Of a stretch of 49,489 nt of DNA, positions 14,171-21,138 are shown piece by piece. The DNA is from an uncultured Acidimicrobiales bacterium. GTDB taxonomy: Bacteria; Actinomycetota; Acidimicrobiia; Acidimicrobiales; SZUA-35. The stretch spans positions 1-49,489 of the forward strand of contig CALKZY010000057.1 of NCBI GenBank assembly GCA_938002965.1. The letters are read 5' to 3'. How positions within the stretch are numbered: position 1 is the stretch's first letter; every line of letters begins with the position of its first letter. Position numbers and translations under genes: made by a program. The notes beneath the pieces are model-generated. The model was not told the origin of the DNA. It saw only the letters and a program-made list of their open reading frames with translations, and searched no databases.

Positions 14171-14188
14171 CTCCCAGTTTGGCTCCCA
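14169..14188. repeat. 12-bp-period arm-type repeats left of C5
   Basis: GGCTCCCA occurs at 14169-14176 and 14181-14188. The orientation is opposite to that of the other right-end arms, and they lie only 2 bp from core C5, so this end has been rearranged. Confidence 0.55.
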
Positions 14189-14189
14189 C

Positions 14190-14213
14190 CCCGCTTTGAG
14201 GGCGGGGGAGCCC
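14190..14213. repeat. Core repeat C5: truncated tRNA-Sec anticodon-arm fragment
   Basis: CCCGCTTTGAGGGCGGGGGAGCCC keeps the anticodon arm and its flank but lacks the D-arm and acceptor side. The MazEF operator region follows at once, so a deletion or an imprecise insertion joined the two. Confidence 0.6.
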
Positions 14214-14223
14214 TACTGCAGTG

Positions 14224-14250
14224 GTAGCATCATGAGTGCTACTCTAGTAG
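14224..14250. promoter_or_regulatory. Operator of the MazEF-like pair
   Basis: There are two overlapping dyads: GTAGCA-7-TGCTAC (14224-14242) and CTACTCTAGTAG (14239-14250), just upstream of ATG 14261. Paired palindromes next to an RHH-antitoxin start are typical autoregulatory sites. Confidence 0.55.
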
Positions 14251-14260
14251 GTTAAGTGAT

Positions 14261-14473
14261 ATGAAAGTGAGTGTAAGTCTTCCCGAGGATGACGTCGACT
14301 TTCTCGATCGATACACGGAGGCCCATCAAATCGCCTCCCGTTCCGCCGCTCTTCAGCGGGCCATTCGTCTCCTGCGTGCGTCGGAGTTGACCGACGCCTA
14401 TGCGGCCGCGTTTACAGAGTGGGCTGACGGGCCTGATGCTGAGGGCTGGGACGTCACGGTCGCGGATTCTTGA
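14261..14473 (+). CDS. RHH-type antitoxin of a MazEF-like pair
   Basis: The 70-residue protein has an N-terminal ribbon-helix-helix: MKVSVSLPEDDVDFLDRYTEAHQIASRSAALQRAIRLLR. Its acidic C-terminal tail (EWADGPDAEGWDV) probably blocks the MazF active site, as in actinobacterial MazE proteins. The stop overlaps the toxin ATG (TGATG). Overlapping palindromes directly upstream suggest repression by the toxin-antitoxin complex. Confidence 0.8.
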   Translation: MKVSVSLPEDDVDFLDRYTEAHQIASRSAALQRAIRLLRASELTDAYAAAFTEWADGPDAEGWDVTVADS

Positions 14474-14820
14474 TGAGGCGACGTGACATCCACCTCATCA
14501 ATCTCGATCCTGTAATCGGGAACGAGGCTGCCAACACTCGACCAGCGGTGATAGTAAGTAACGACGGGGCGAATACGACAGCAGAGCGACTGGGTCGAGG
14601 CGTCGTGACTGTGGTCCCCGTCACGTCCAACGTCTCCGCCGTGTATCCATTCCAGGTCTATCTTCCGTCAGAAGAAACAGGCCTCGATAGAGATTCTAAA
14701 GCTCAGGCCGAGCAAGTTCGGTCGGTCTCGGTCGAACGCCTCGGCGCCAGGATCGGAAGCGTCCCCTTTGCTCTTATGTCAGACCTGGATGAGGCGCTGC
14801 GGGTGCACCTTCACCTGTAG
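14473..14820 (+). CDS. MazF/PemK-family toxin
   Basis: The 115-residue protein shows the MazF beta-barrel pattern: RRRDIHLINLDPVIGNEAANTRPAVIVSND, then VVTVVPVTSNVSAVYPFQVYL and SKAQAEQVRSVSVERLGARIGSV. The conserved residues for RNA cleavage (R in TRPAV and T/S in VPVTSN) are present. MazF enzymes cut single-stranded RNA at short motifs. Starting at ATG 14473 gives a TGATG overlap with the antitoxin; TTG 14470 is an alternative. The gene seems intact. Confidence 0.88.
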   Translation: MRRRDIHLINLDPVIGNEAANTRPAVIVSNDGANTTAERLGRGVVTVVPVTSNVSAVYPFQVYLPSEETGLDRDSKAQAEQVRSVSVERLGARIGSVPFALMSDLDEALRVHLHL

Positions 14821-14831
14821 GCGGTGGTAAG

Positions 14832-14908
14832 TCTGGGGTGGCAGGTTGGCGTCAAGAAGGTAGTTCACGCAGTCTGCGCGAGCGGAGATCTCGTTCGTTG
14901 ATTCGCGA
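14832..14908 (-). pseudogene. Remnant of a second DUF433/DUF5615 pair
   Basis: The segment is nearly identical to 12468-12544, where the DUF433 stop overlaps the DUF5615 start (read on the minus strand: GTGAACTACCTTCTTGACGCC). Only the gene junction remains, about 75 bp. So the same toxin-antitoxin module was once present twice, and this copy was almost wholly deleted. Confidence 0.7.
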
Positions 14909-14983
14909 CCTAAGGGTGACGGACGGACTCCGGCGAATCAGCGTGAACGGTCACGGACGATCAAGGCCTTGCTAGGGCCTGCG

Positions 14984-15466
14984 TCAGTTGACTGTGTCTC
15001 GTTGAAGACGTGCCGACGCCTTCGGTCCCCACAGCGAGAGCCCCAACATGATGAGCGCCAGTGGGCCGAAGACCTTGTCAATGGCGACGCCGGGCGGTTC
15101 GTGCTCGGTCACGACGCCTGGGGTAAAGAGGGGGGCTGCGAACCGTCCGATGTACTCGATCACATAGGCAAGAGCCATCATCGGAATCAGGGCCGGATAA
15201 CGCCACAACATGACAGCACCAATGAGACCGATCACGAACTGCTCCAAGCCCCACAGGCCAAATATGGTCACCAACGAGTCAGCACCGCTCTGAGTAAAGT
15301 CGTCCAACGTGATGGAGGCAATGCTCGCCGCACCGCCGTCGGAGGCAAACATGTGGATTGAGCCGGCGACGAGCGACCTGAACACGAAAAGGCCGAGAAG
15401 CCATTTGGCCAGCCAATGGCCCTGGTATCCACTGTCGATGGATCTTGGAAACAGTCGATCGATCAT
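14984..15466 (-). CDS. Four-helix membrane protein, unknown (DoxX/DUF-like)
   Basis: The 160-residue protein has four hydrophobic segments: WLAKWLLGLFVFRSLVAGSI, LVTIFGLWGLEQFVIGLIGAVML, ALIPMMALAYVIEYIGRFAAPL and VFGPLALIMLGLSLWG. There is no obvious catalytic motif, but charged residues (E in LEQFV and VIEYIGR) sit within membrane segments. The size and topology resemble small DoxX-like proteins, without a confident family match. It lies in the oldest part of the array between the 37-bp repeat and core C6, so it may be cargo of an early insertion. Confidence 0.5.
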   Translation of the reverse strand: MIDRLFPRSIDSGYQGHWLAKWLLGLFVFRSLVAGSIHMFASDGGAASIASITLDDFTQSGADSLVTIFGLWGLEQFVIGLIGAVMLWRYPALIPMMALAYVIEYIGRFAAPLFTPGVVTEHEPPGVAIDKVFGPLALIMLGLSLWGPKASARLQRDTVN

Positions 15467-15552
15467 GCAGTCGGCTTCCGTGCTGGTTGTTTCGAGCGGG
15501 CTGCCTCGAGGTGGCCGGCGTCTTCGGTGACGAGAGCAACCAAGATGCCAAT

Positions 15553-15642
15553 ACGAAGGCGGGGGAGGCCCACGGGCCGGAACGGCCTAAGCGCTCAGAC
15601 ACCTCCGCCCAGTAATGTAGCGGGTTTCGAGTGGTTCGAGAG
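15553..15642. repeat. Core repeat C6: outermost tRNA-Sec 5' half remnant
   Basis: CGAAGGCGGGGGAGGCCCAC is followed by a GGCCGGAACGGCC dyad in the D-loop position, then GCGCTCAGACACCTCC, TGTAGCGGG and the extension shared with C4. No arm-type repeats are visible to its right, so it probably marks the border with the original chromosome. Confidence 0.75.
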
Positions 15643-15741
15643 CTGAGTGAGGGCGTCCACTGGTCTGCGGTTGCCTGATGTGATTGTTCTTGAGGCTGCC
15701 ACTCTCATAGCGATCGCGCCGGGGCTGCTAAAGTCGTCAGT

Positions 15742-16713
15742 ATGTTCGACGAGAGCAACGTCATCGAGTGGGTGGCCGAGTTCGATCCGGCGCTGCGTTG
15801 GCAGATCATGCGGGATGTGGATGGCGCAGTAGAGTCAGAGTGGTATCCGATTCGAGCGCTAGTCGAAACCGAGGGCCTTGGTGCTAGGCTCCTGTCGCTT
15901 CAAGACGCTGACGGTCAGTGGTCTGGCGGCGCCTTCTTCCCTCCCGGGTTCACCGGGCGGCAATTCCAAGAAGAGGGCCAACCCTGGACGACGACAACGT
16001 GGGCGCTCACGCAGCTACGAGAGTTCGGGCTCGACCCCAAGTCGGCTCGTGCCCGCGAAGTAGTCCGGCTGGTGGGGGAGAACTCTCGCTGGGATAACGA
16101 CGGGCAGCCGTATTGGTCCGGTGAGGTCGAGGAGTGTATTAACGGTCGAACGGTGGCTGACGGCGCCTACTTCGGAGTCGACGTTTCACCGATCGTCTCT
16201 CGTCTAGTTGACGAGTCGCAGCCCGACGGCGGATGGAACTGTGAACGGTGCAACGGATCGTCCCGGTCGTCGTTCGCCACCACTATCAACGTGCTCGAAG
16301 GGCTGCTCGAATTCGAACGAGTAACTGGGGGCACCACTGCGTCGCGCCAAGCTCGCAAGGGTGCCGAGGAGTATCTGCTTACTCGACATCTGTTTCGGCG
16401 TGCCTCCACCGGTGAACCGGCAGACGAGCAGTTTCTCGCTCTGACCTATCCCACTCGATGGCACTACGACGTGCTGCGTGCCCTCGACTACTTCCGTGCC
16501 GCAAGTCGGTTCGAAAGGACACCGCCCGATGCTCGTCTAACAGAAGGCATCGAGTTGGTTCGCTCCAAACGGGATGAAGACGGCCGGTGGCAGCTCGAAT
16601 GGCAACCCAGGGGAGCAACCCTGTTCAACCTGGATGACGGACCCGGCCATGCATCACGATGGGTCACCCTGCGAGCGCTGCGAGTCCTGCGCTGGTGGGA
16701 CGACCAAACCTAG
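15742..16713 (+). CDS. Squalene-cyclase/prenyltransferase-like alpha-toroid protein
   Basis: The 323-residue soluble protein contains repeated QW-like elements (LLSLQDADGQWSGGAFFPPGF, DESQPDGGWNCERCNG, RSKRDEDGRWQLEWQ) spaced along helical hairpins, the signature of the terpenoid cyclase/prenyltransferase alpha-alpha toroid. The acid motif DXDD of true cyclases is not seen and the protein is half the size of squalene-hopene cyclases, so terpene cyclisation is unlikely. Such short members are common in actinobacteria with no known function. It is the first chromosomal gene outside the att array. Confidence 0.7.
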   Translation: MFDESNVIEWVAEFDPALRWQIMRDVDGAVESEWYPIRALVETEGLGARLLSLQDADGQWSGGAFFPPGFTGRQFQEEGQPWTTTTWALTQLREFGLDPKSARAREVVRLVGENSRWDNDGQPYWSGEVEECINGRTVADGAYFGVDVSPIVSRLVDESQPDGGWNCERCNGSSRSSFATTINVLEGLLEFERVTGGTTASRQARKGAEEYLLTRHLFRRASTGEPADEQFLALTYPTRWHYDVLRALDYFRAASRFERTPPDARLTEGIELVRSKRDEDGRWQLEWQPRGATLFNLDDGPGHASRWVTLRALRVLRWWDDQT

Positions 16714-16746
16714 CAGTCAACCTATGTGTGGTGAATGCCGACACAA

Positions 16747-17174
16747 CTAGGTGTCGAAAATTCGAAGGCTAGCTACCAGCTTCGAAGCTCCATTCTCGTC
16801 CAGTCCTTCCTCGTGCAGCAGCTTCAGGCGGGATTGAACTTCCGGCCGAAGCAGCTCGTGGAGTCGCTCTTCGTTGGCCCGAACCTCAGTGTCGGTGAAG
16901 GCCCGGCTTGTGAAGCCCTCCAGCCCTTCAACCAGCTCCGATTGGTAGACGACGTTCGGGTCGAAGCCTGCCCGGTTCTGCAGCTTCGCCTTGCCGATAA
17001 AGCAGACGATCGATTGCACGAGGTCCTGGTGCACCCCCAAGTAGTGGGCAAGCGCAAGCCTGTACCCGTAGCTCTGGTGCAACGGGCTTTGTGCCGCGCA
17101 CCGTTCCGCCAGAGCAGCCAGAGGCAGCAGGCAAGTAGGGCCAGCAGGAACAGCGAGATAGCGGCGGCCATCAA
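16747..17174 (-). pseudogene. NERD-domain (nuclease-related) protein remnant
   Basis: In one minus-strand frame a membrane anchor MAAAISLFLLALLACCLWLLW begins at 17171. In another frame the C-terminal part of a NERD domain reads SYGYRLALAHYLGVHQDLVQSIVCFIGKAKLQNRAGFDPNVVY...GFTSRAFTDTEV to 16747. NERD proteins usually have such an anchor followed by a full domain with catalytic residues; here the domain core is missing and the halves are in different frames. A deletion/frameshift remnant is the simplest reading. It lies head to head with the Na/Pi transporter gene. Confidence 0.6.
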
Positions 17175-18445
17175 TGAAAGTTTCGCGCGCCGCTACGCGG
17201 ATCACCAAAGTGTCTGACGCTGCCTGCTTGGCTGCTCCGACTTCGGCTCCGAAATGCCGACTGCGTGAGTATGGCAAAACCCCAACACCACTGATACCGT
17301 CTGACGCCATCGTAGGACAACAAGATGACACGAAGACCGTACTACCGGCACCGGTCCGCTCGGCCTTTGTCGTAGGCCTCATCTACCTGTTTCTGGTCGG
17401 CGTTTCGTCGCTTGAAACCGGTATCAAGATCATGGGGGAGGACACGCAGGAGCGTCTCTTCTCCGCCGTCAGCAACCCGATTGTCGCCGTCTGTATCGGC
17501 GTGCTGGGCACTATCTTGGTTCAGTCGTCGTCGGCGTCCACCTCGGTCATCGTTGGGCTGGTGGCTTCTGGGGCTGTTGGTGTCGACCAGGCCGTTCCCA
17601 TGGTGATGGGGGCCAACATTGGTACCACCGTGACCAACACCTTGGTGTCACTCGGCCATATTCGCCAGTCAAACGAGTTCCGGCGAGCCTTCGCAGCAGC
17701 GACGGTTCACGACTTCTTCAACATCTTGGCCGTCACCACCATCCTTCCGTTGGAGTTAGCCTTCGGGGTGATCAGCCGCCCGGCAGAGGCAATTAGCGAG
17801 AGGCTAGTTGGTTCAGCGGGGACCGAATGGAAGAGTCCTATCAAGGCTTGGGTCAAAGAGCCGGTTGGTTGGCTGCGGGACCTGTGGGAGGCGTTAGGCG
17901 CCAGCGGGAACCTCCAAGGCGTGCTCATGGTGCTGACCGGCTTGGTCATCATCTTGGCCGCCCTTACCTTCATCACGCGAAATATGCGTTCGCTGGTGGC
18001 CGACCGGGTGGAGCGCTCGGTCAACGCCATGTTGAGCCGCGGCGGCGGAGCTGTTGCTTTGCTGCTTGGCCTGGCCATCACGGTTGCTGTTCAATCATCC
18101 AGCATCACCACGTCGATCTTGATTCCGCTGGCCGGGGCCGGTGTTATCAGCCTTCGCAACGCCTACCCGGTGACGCTCGGGGCCAATGTCGGCACCACTG
18201 TCACCGCTTTGTTGGCGTCGCTGGCGGCATCTAGCCCCGAGTCGCTTACCGTGGCGCTGGCTCACACCACCTTCAACGTCTTCGGTATCTTTCTTCTCTA
18301 CGTGATCCCCATTGCCAGGGATGTTCCCGTTATTGGCGCCACTCGTCTTGCCGACATCGCGGTGGAGCGAAGAGTTGTGGCCATTGCCTATGTTGTCGGG
18401 TTGTTCGTTGTGCTACCGCTGCTTGTTGTTGCCGTCCTCGGCTGA
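17174..18445 (+). CDS. Na+/phosphate cotransporter family protein
   Basis: The product (423 residues if it starts at 17174; the true start may lie downstream because residues 1-55 look unstructured) has about 8-9 membrane helices and the two inverted Na_Pi_cotrans repeats. Each is marked by QSSS: LVQSSSASTSVIVGL and AVQSSSITTSILIPL, with GANIGTTVT and GANVGTTVT following. These motifs bind Na+ and phosphate in NptA/SLC34-type transporters. A PhoU-domain gene follows 10 bp later, as is usual for this family; PhoU may gate uptake. No pho box is obvious. Confidence 0.88.
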   Translation: MKVSRAATRITKVSDAACLAAPTSAPKCRLREYGKTPTPLIPSDAIVGQQDDTKTVLPAPVRSAFVVGLIYLFLVGVSSLETGIKIMGEDTQERLFSAVSNPIVAVCIGVLGTILVQSSSASTSVIVGLVASGAVGVDQAVPMVMGANIGTTVTNTLVSLGHIRQSNEFRRAFAAATVHDFFNILAVTTILPLELAFGVISRPAEAISERLVGSAGTEWKSPIKAWVKEPVGWLRDLWEALGASGNLQGVLMVLTGLVIILAALTFITRNMRSLVADRVERSVNAMLSRGGGAVALLLGLAITVAVQSSSITTSILIPLAGAGVISLRNAYPVTLGANVGTTVTALLASLAASSPESLTVALAHTTFNVFGIFLLYVIPIARDVPVIGATRLADIAVERRVVAIAYVVGLFVVLPLLVVAVLG

Positions 18446-18455
18446 AAGGAAACCC

Positions 18456-19139
18456 ATGGTTCTCGAATTTTTCAGAAGCGGGTCGGGCGAAGGCGATTTC
18501 GACCACATCGTCACCAAATCTGTGGCTATGTTGAGCGACGCTCGTCACTCATTCGATCTGGCCACTCTCGCCCTTTTGACCGATGCCGGTCCCGAATCGG
18601 TAGCCCAAGACATCCGAGACACCGACCAGCGGATCAATCAAACCGAACAGGAGCTCCGCAGCGAGCTGGTGGTTCACGTGGCAGTGAAAGGGTCGGCCGA
18701 TATCGGATCGGTTCTTGGCCACACGCTCTTGTTGAAGAAGATCGAGCGGGTCGGTGATCAGGCCAAGAATATTCTTGAGCTGGCCGAGCAGGGCGTGTCG
18801 CTGTCGGCTCGGGCCGAGGTCGACGAGCTCATGGCCGAACGCCAAGTACTCTCGGCACTGTTCACCGAAGCGGCCGAACTGATAACCACCCCCGATCTAA
18901 CCGGCGAGACAGTCGACGACTACGCCAAACGGGTCGAGGCGGCCATGGCGCTGTATCAAGATTACATCGACAGCTACTTGACTACGGATCGGCCGGGCAG
19001 TGACGTTGTGCCTCTGGCCATTTACTATCGCTTCTTGCGCCGTATCGCCGCCAACCTTCTCGGTGTGGTGCGAACGTCAGCCCAACCGCTTCCCTACATG
19101 GACTACCTCGAAGACGGATCGGTAGACACCGAAGACTGA
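18456..19139 (+). CDS. PhoU-domain protein
   Basis: The 227-residue protein is all-helical: it has FDHIVTKSVAMLSDARHSFDLATLALL, an acidic metal-binding patch (IRDTDQRINQTEQELR) and LLLKKIERVGDQAKNILELAEQG, the standard PhoU E/DxxxD-type pattern. GAAAGGA lies 5 nt before ATG 18456. PhoU proteins restrain phosphate uptake. The close linkage to the Na/Pi cotransporter, not to pst genes, suggests it controls that transporter. Confidence 0.85.
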   Translation: MVLEFFRSGSGEGDFDHIVTKSVAMLSDARHSFDLATLALLTDAGPESVAQDIRDTDQRINQTEQELRSELVVHVAVKGSADIGSVLGHTLLLKKIERVGDQAKNILELAEQGVSLSARAEVDELMAERQVLSALFTEAAELITTPDLTGETVDDYAKRVEAAMALYQDYIDSYLTTDRPGSDVVPLAIYYRFLRRIAANLLGVVRTSAQPLPYMDYLEDGSVDTED

Positions 19140-19145
19140 ATTCGG

Positions 19146-19760
19146 TCAGGCAGCGATGGCCTGATGGACCGGGACGTTGGGCTCGCTCTTCAACCCGAGT
19201 TCCTTGCGCAGCGCTATAAGCTCGCCGAGGTTTTCACCTTCGATGGCCAGCGTTGTCAATGACTCCTGCGTCTCTTTGATCACGATGTCGGTGACTTCGG
19301 CCCGCAGCGGGCCGATCCGATACCGTCGCCGACGCTTGGTCACGAACACGGCCCGAATGCCAAGCTCAGGATCGAGCCCGTCGATGGCCGCCGTCAGGTT
19401 GTATGACCCTTTCGAACGGACCCGCTCAAGGTCCAGCTCGTCGCAGAGTTCATCGAACGGGGCGGGCGCCTCATCGCTTGCGTAATAGTTGCCGGAGACC
19501 CACCGCTCGAAGCCTTTGCGTTCGGCCACCAGGCGTTTGAGCTTCAACCTGTTGTCACGCACTTTGGCGTTCCAGGTGGAGTCATCGGTCAGCAAATAGC
19601 AGTCGTTGATGCGCTCTTGCGTCTCATGATCAGCCAGCTTGGCCAGCCTGCGCTGGGCCTTGGCGTGCCGCCCCCACACCCGATATTCAAAACGAGGGTT
19701 ACCCATTGCATCGTCGGTGGCATCGATGTCTGATGCCCTGTTGGGAGTCGATTTGGCCAT
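19146..19760 (-). CDS. CYTH-like domain protein
   Basis: The 204-residue protein (from ATG 19760; TTG 19793 is possible) shows a CYTH-type pattern: FEYRVWG at the N-terminus, ERINDCYLLTDDSTWNAKVRDNRLKLKRL in the middle, and YRIGPLRAEVTDI...LTTLAIEGENLGELIALRKELGL at the end. It thus has alternating charged strands for a triphosphate tunnel plus a C-terminal E-rich helix. CYTH enzymes hydrolyse or cyclise triphosphate substrates. The classical N-terminal EXEXK motif is not clear (FEYRVWG), so catalytic activity is uncertain. It converges on phoU with a 6-bp gap. Confidence 0.55.
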   Translation of the reverse strand: MAKSTPNRASDIDATDDAMGNPRFEYRVWGRHAKAQRRLAKLADHETQERINDCYLLTDDSTWNAKVRDNRLKLKRLVAERKGFERWVSGNYYASDEAPAPFDELCDELDLERVRSKGSYNLTAAIDGLDPELGIRAVFVTKRRRRYRIGPLRAEVTDIVIKETQESLTTLAIEGENLGELIALRKELGLKSEPNVPVHQAIAA

Positions 19761-19873
19761 GAGGTCGGTACCGATCATCACTGATCCGTTCAAACCACGG
19801 TAGCGCAGCCAAGGCCGCGACTGTCAATGAGATATTAGCCCGGCCTCTAGCAACCCAGTGCACCGAAGACGCC

Positions 19874-20347
19874 TCAACCCGCTGAAACCGCCTGCAAATA
19901 GCCGAGATCGGCTAGTAGATGACGGTTGAGCTCACCCATGTCGGCCAACGGCAGTTCGTGCGGATCGAACCAGCCCAATTCGACCATCTCGACGCCATCG
20001 GGTTGTGGAGAGGACAGCAGTCGGGCGGCGAAAGCGGTGATGATGTAGGAGGTCAAGTGGCCGTTGCTGTAGGTGATTTCGTAGCCTGGCCCACCGAAAG
20101 CTCCGAGCAGCGGACCGATCTCAACCTCGGCGCAAACTTCTTCCATGGCTTCCCGCCTGGCGGCGTCGGCTGGACTCTCGAACGGTTCGATGATGCCGCC
20201 GATTGTGCCCCATAGACCGGACTCGGCGGATCTGCCCAACAGCAGCTGACCTTGATTGTCGGTGATCACAGCGGTGGCCGCTGTCAACAGCAGGCGCTGG
20301 GGCCCGACGAGACGACGAATCTCGGACAGATACTCAGACATTGTCAT
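19874..20347 (-). CDS. Nudix hydrolase
   Basis: The 157-residue Nudix protein has the box GGIIEPFESPADAARREAMEEVCAEVEIG (about 50-78), with REAMEE as catalytic core. It hydrolyses a nucleoside-diphosphate-linked substrate; which one cannot be told. It is a close paralogue of the protein at 28087-28557: both begin with SEYL/SPFLSEIRxLVG and share GAFGGPGYEITYSNG/GAYGGPRYRVTYDNG, pointing to gene duplication. Confidence 0.85.
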   Translation of the reverse strand: MTMSEYLSEIRRLVGPQRLLLTAATAVITDNQGQLLLGRSAESGLWGTIGGIIEPFESPADAARREAMEEVCAEVEIGPLLGAFGGPGYEITYSNGHLTSYIITAFAARLLSSPQPDGVEMVELGWFDPHELPLADMGELNRHLLADLGYLQAVSAG

Positions 20348-20463
20348 CCTTGCGATCCCCTGTTCATAGGTGGACTACTAACCAGGTATCGACAACATCT
20401 GCTTTGCCCCTAAGCCCAGATTGGGTACTGCGACCGAACTGGTGGCCGACTACCGTGTCCGAC

Positions 20464-20841
20464 ATGATCGACCAGCCTTCAGCACAAGCCAGCGAGTCGA
20501 CCGGCGCCACCCGATGGCTGACCGAAATGGGAATGGGGGTTGACGTCCACGGAGGCGACTACACCAAAGCCGGTCGCAGGGCTGTGTTCGACGCGCTTCG
20601 CCACTCAAGTCTCAATTTCTTTGCTGCCGCTGGCAAAAGCAAAGACCAGATGCAGATCGAGGTTCGCCTCGGGGTCCAACGACCCGACGAGGTCGACGTT
20701 GCCGCCATCGCCGAAGAAGTCCCCTACGGCACCGTAACCGTCACTCCTCTACCCGGTGGGCTAGACGTTCCCGCCCCAAACGGGAGCGACCTGATGGTGA
20801 TCGCCAACGCCGCCATCCTGGTAAGTTTCACCGATGACTAG
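20464..20841 (+). CDS. Lin0512 family protein
   Basis: The 125-residue protein contains GMGVDVHGGDYTKAGRRAVFDALRHSSL, QIEVRLGVQRPDEVD and VPYGTVTVTPLPGGLDV. These match the conserved pattern of the Lin0512 family (GMGVDLHGQDVTKAA..., VKLGVP.PE.VD, PYG...GGL), a small alpha/beta protein of unknown function found across bacteria and fungi. I chose ATG 20464; no strong Shine-Dalgarno is visible, so the start is uncertain. Confidence 0.75.
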   Translation: MIDQPSAQASESTGATRWLTEMGMGVDVHGGDYTKAGRRAVFDALRHSSLNFFAAAGKSKDQMQIEVRLGVQRPDEVDVAAIAEEVPYGTVTVTPLPGGLDVPAPNGSDLMVIANAAILVSFTDD

Positions 20842-20962
20842 GGGCCTCCATAGTGGGGCACTCGTCAAACTATTGACGTGAAAGGTCGAAGTGAACACCT
20901 ACCTGAGTCCTGGGGTGCTATTGCGCATCCTGTTCCATGGACTACATTGGTGTCTCGTGGGA

Positions 20963-21071
20963 CACCGGAGGGTTGCTTCGCGGCGGAACCAGCCACTCTG
21001 GCGTTCCTAATGCCGGTGCGGGGGTCAAACTATTTCGGGAGGGAATACTCTCGAAAATAGCTACGACCCCC
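20963..21071 (+). ncRNA. Candidate structured RNA between Lin0512 and OhrR-like genes
   Basis: In a 297-bp gene-free gap, CACCGG (20963-20968) pairs with CCGGTG (21013-21018). It encloses GGTT/AACC (20971-20990) and the hairpin GCCA-CTC-TGGC (20992-21002). A long hairpin follows: GGGGGTC/GACCCCC (21020-21071) with inner CTATTTCGGGAG/CTCTCGAAAATAG. There is no U-tract, so a plain terminator does not explain all of it. The sequence matches no RNA family I know; it could also be a decayed mobile repeat. Confidence 0.3.
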
Positions 21072-21138
21072 GCTCCGTGTGTGCTCGCGCCGATGCGGCG
21101 GAACTACGACGCGAGCGATCCTGTGTGTCACAGGAGAT

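Larger units (their letters stand above)
13849..14260. other. Gene-free junction: cores C4 and C5 with arms and an empty unit
   Basis: The 412 bp contain the right arms of cassette B, core C4, direct repeats of TCGAGAGTGGA (about 14057-14078), inverted arm repeats at 14083-14112, a 37-bp segment repeated at 14930-14966, arms at 14169-14188 and the truncated core C5. No coding sequence is visible. The C4-C5 interval is only about 217 bp and looks like a unit that lost its cargo. Confidence 0.6.
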
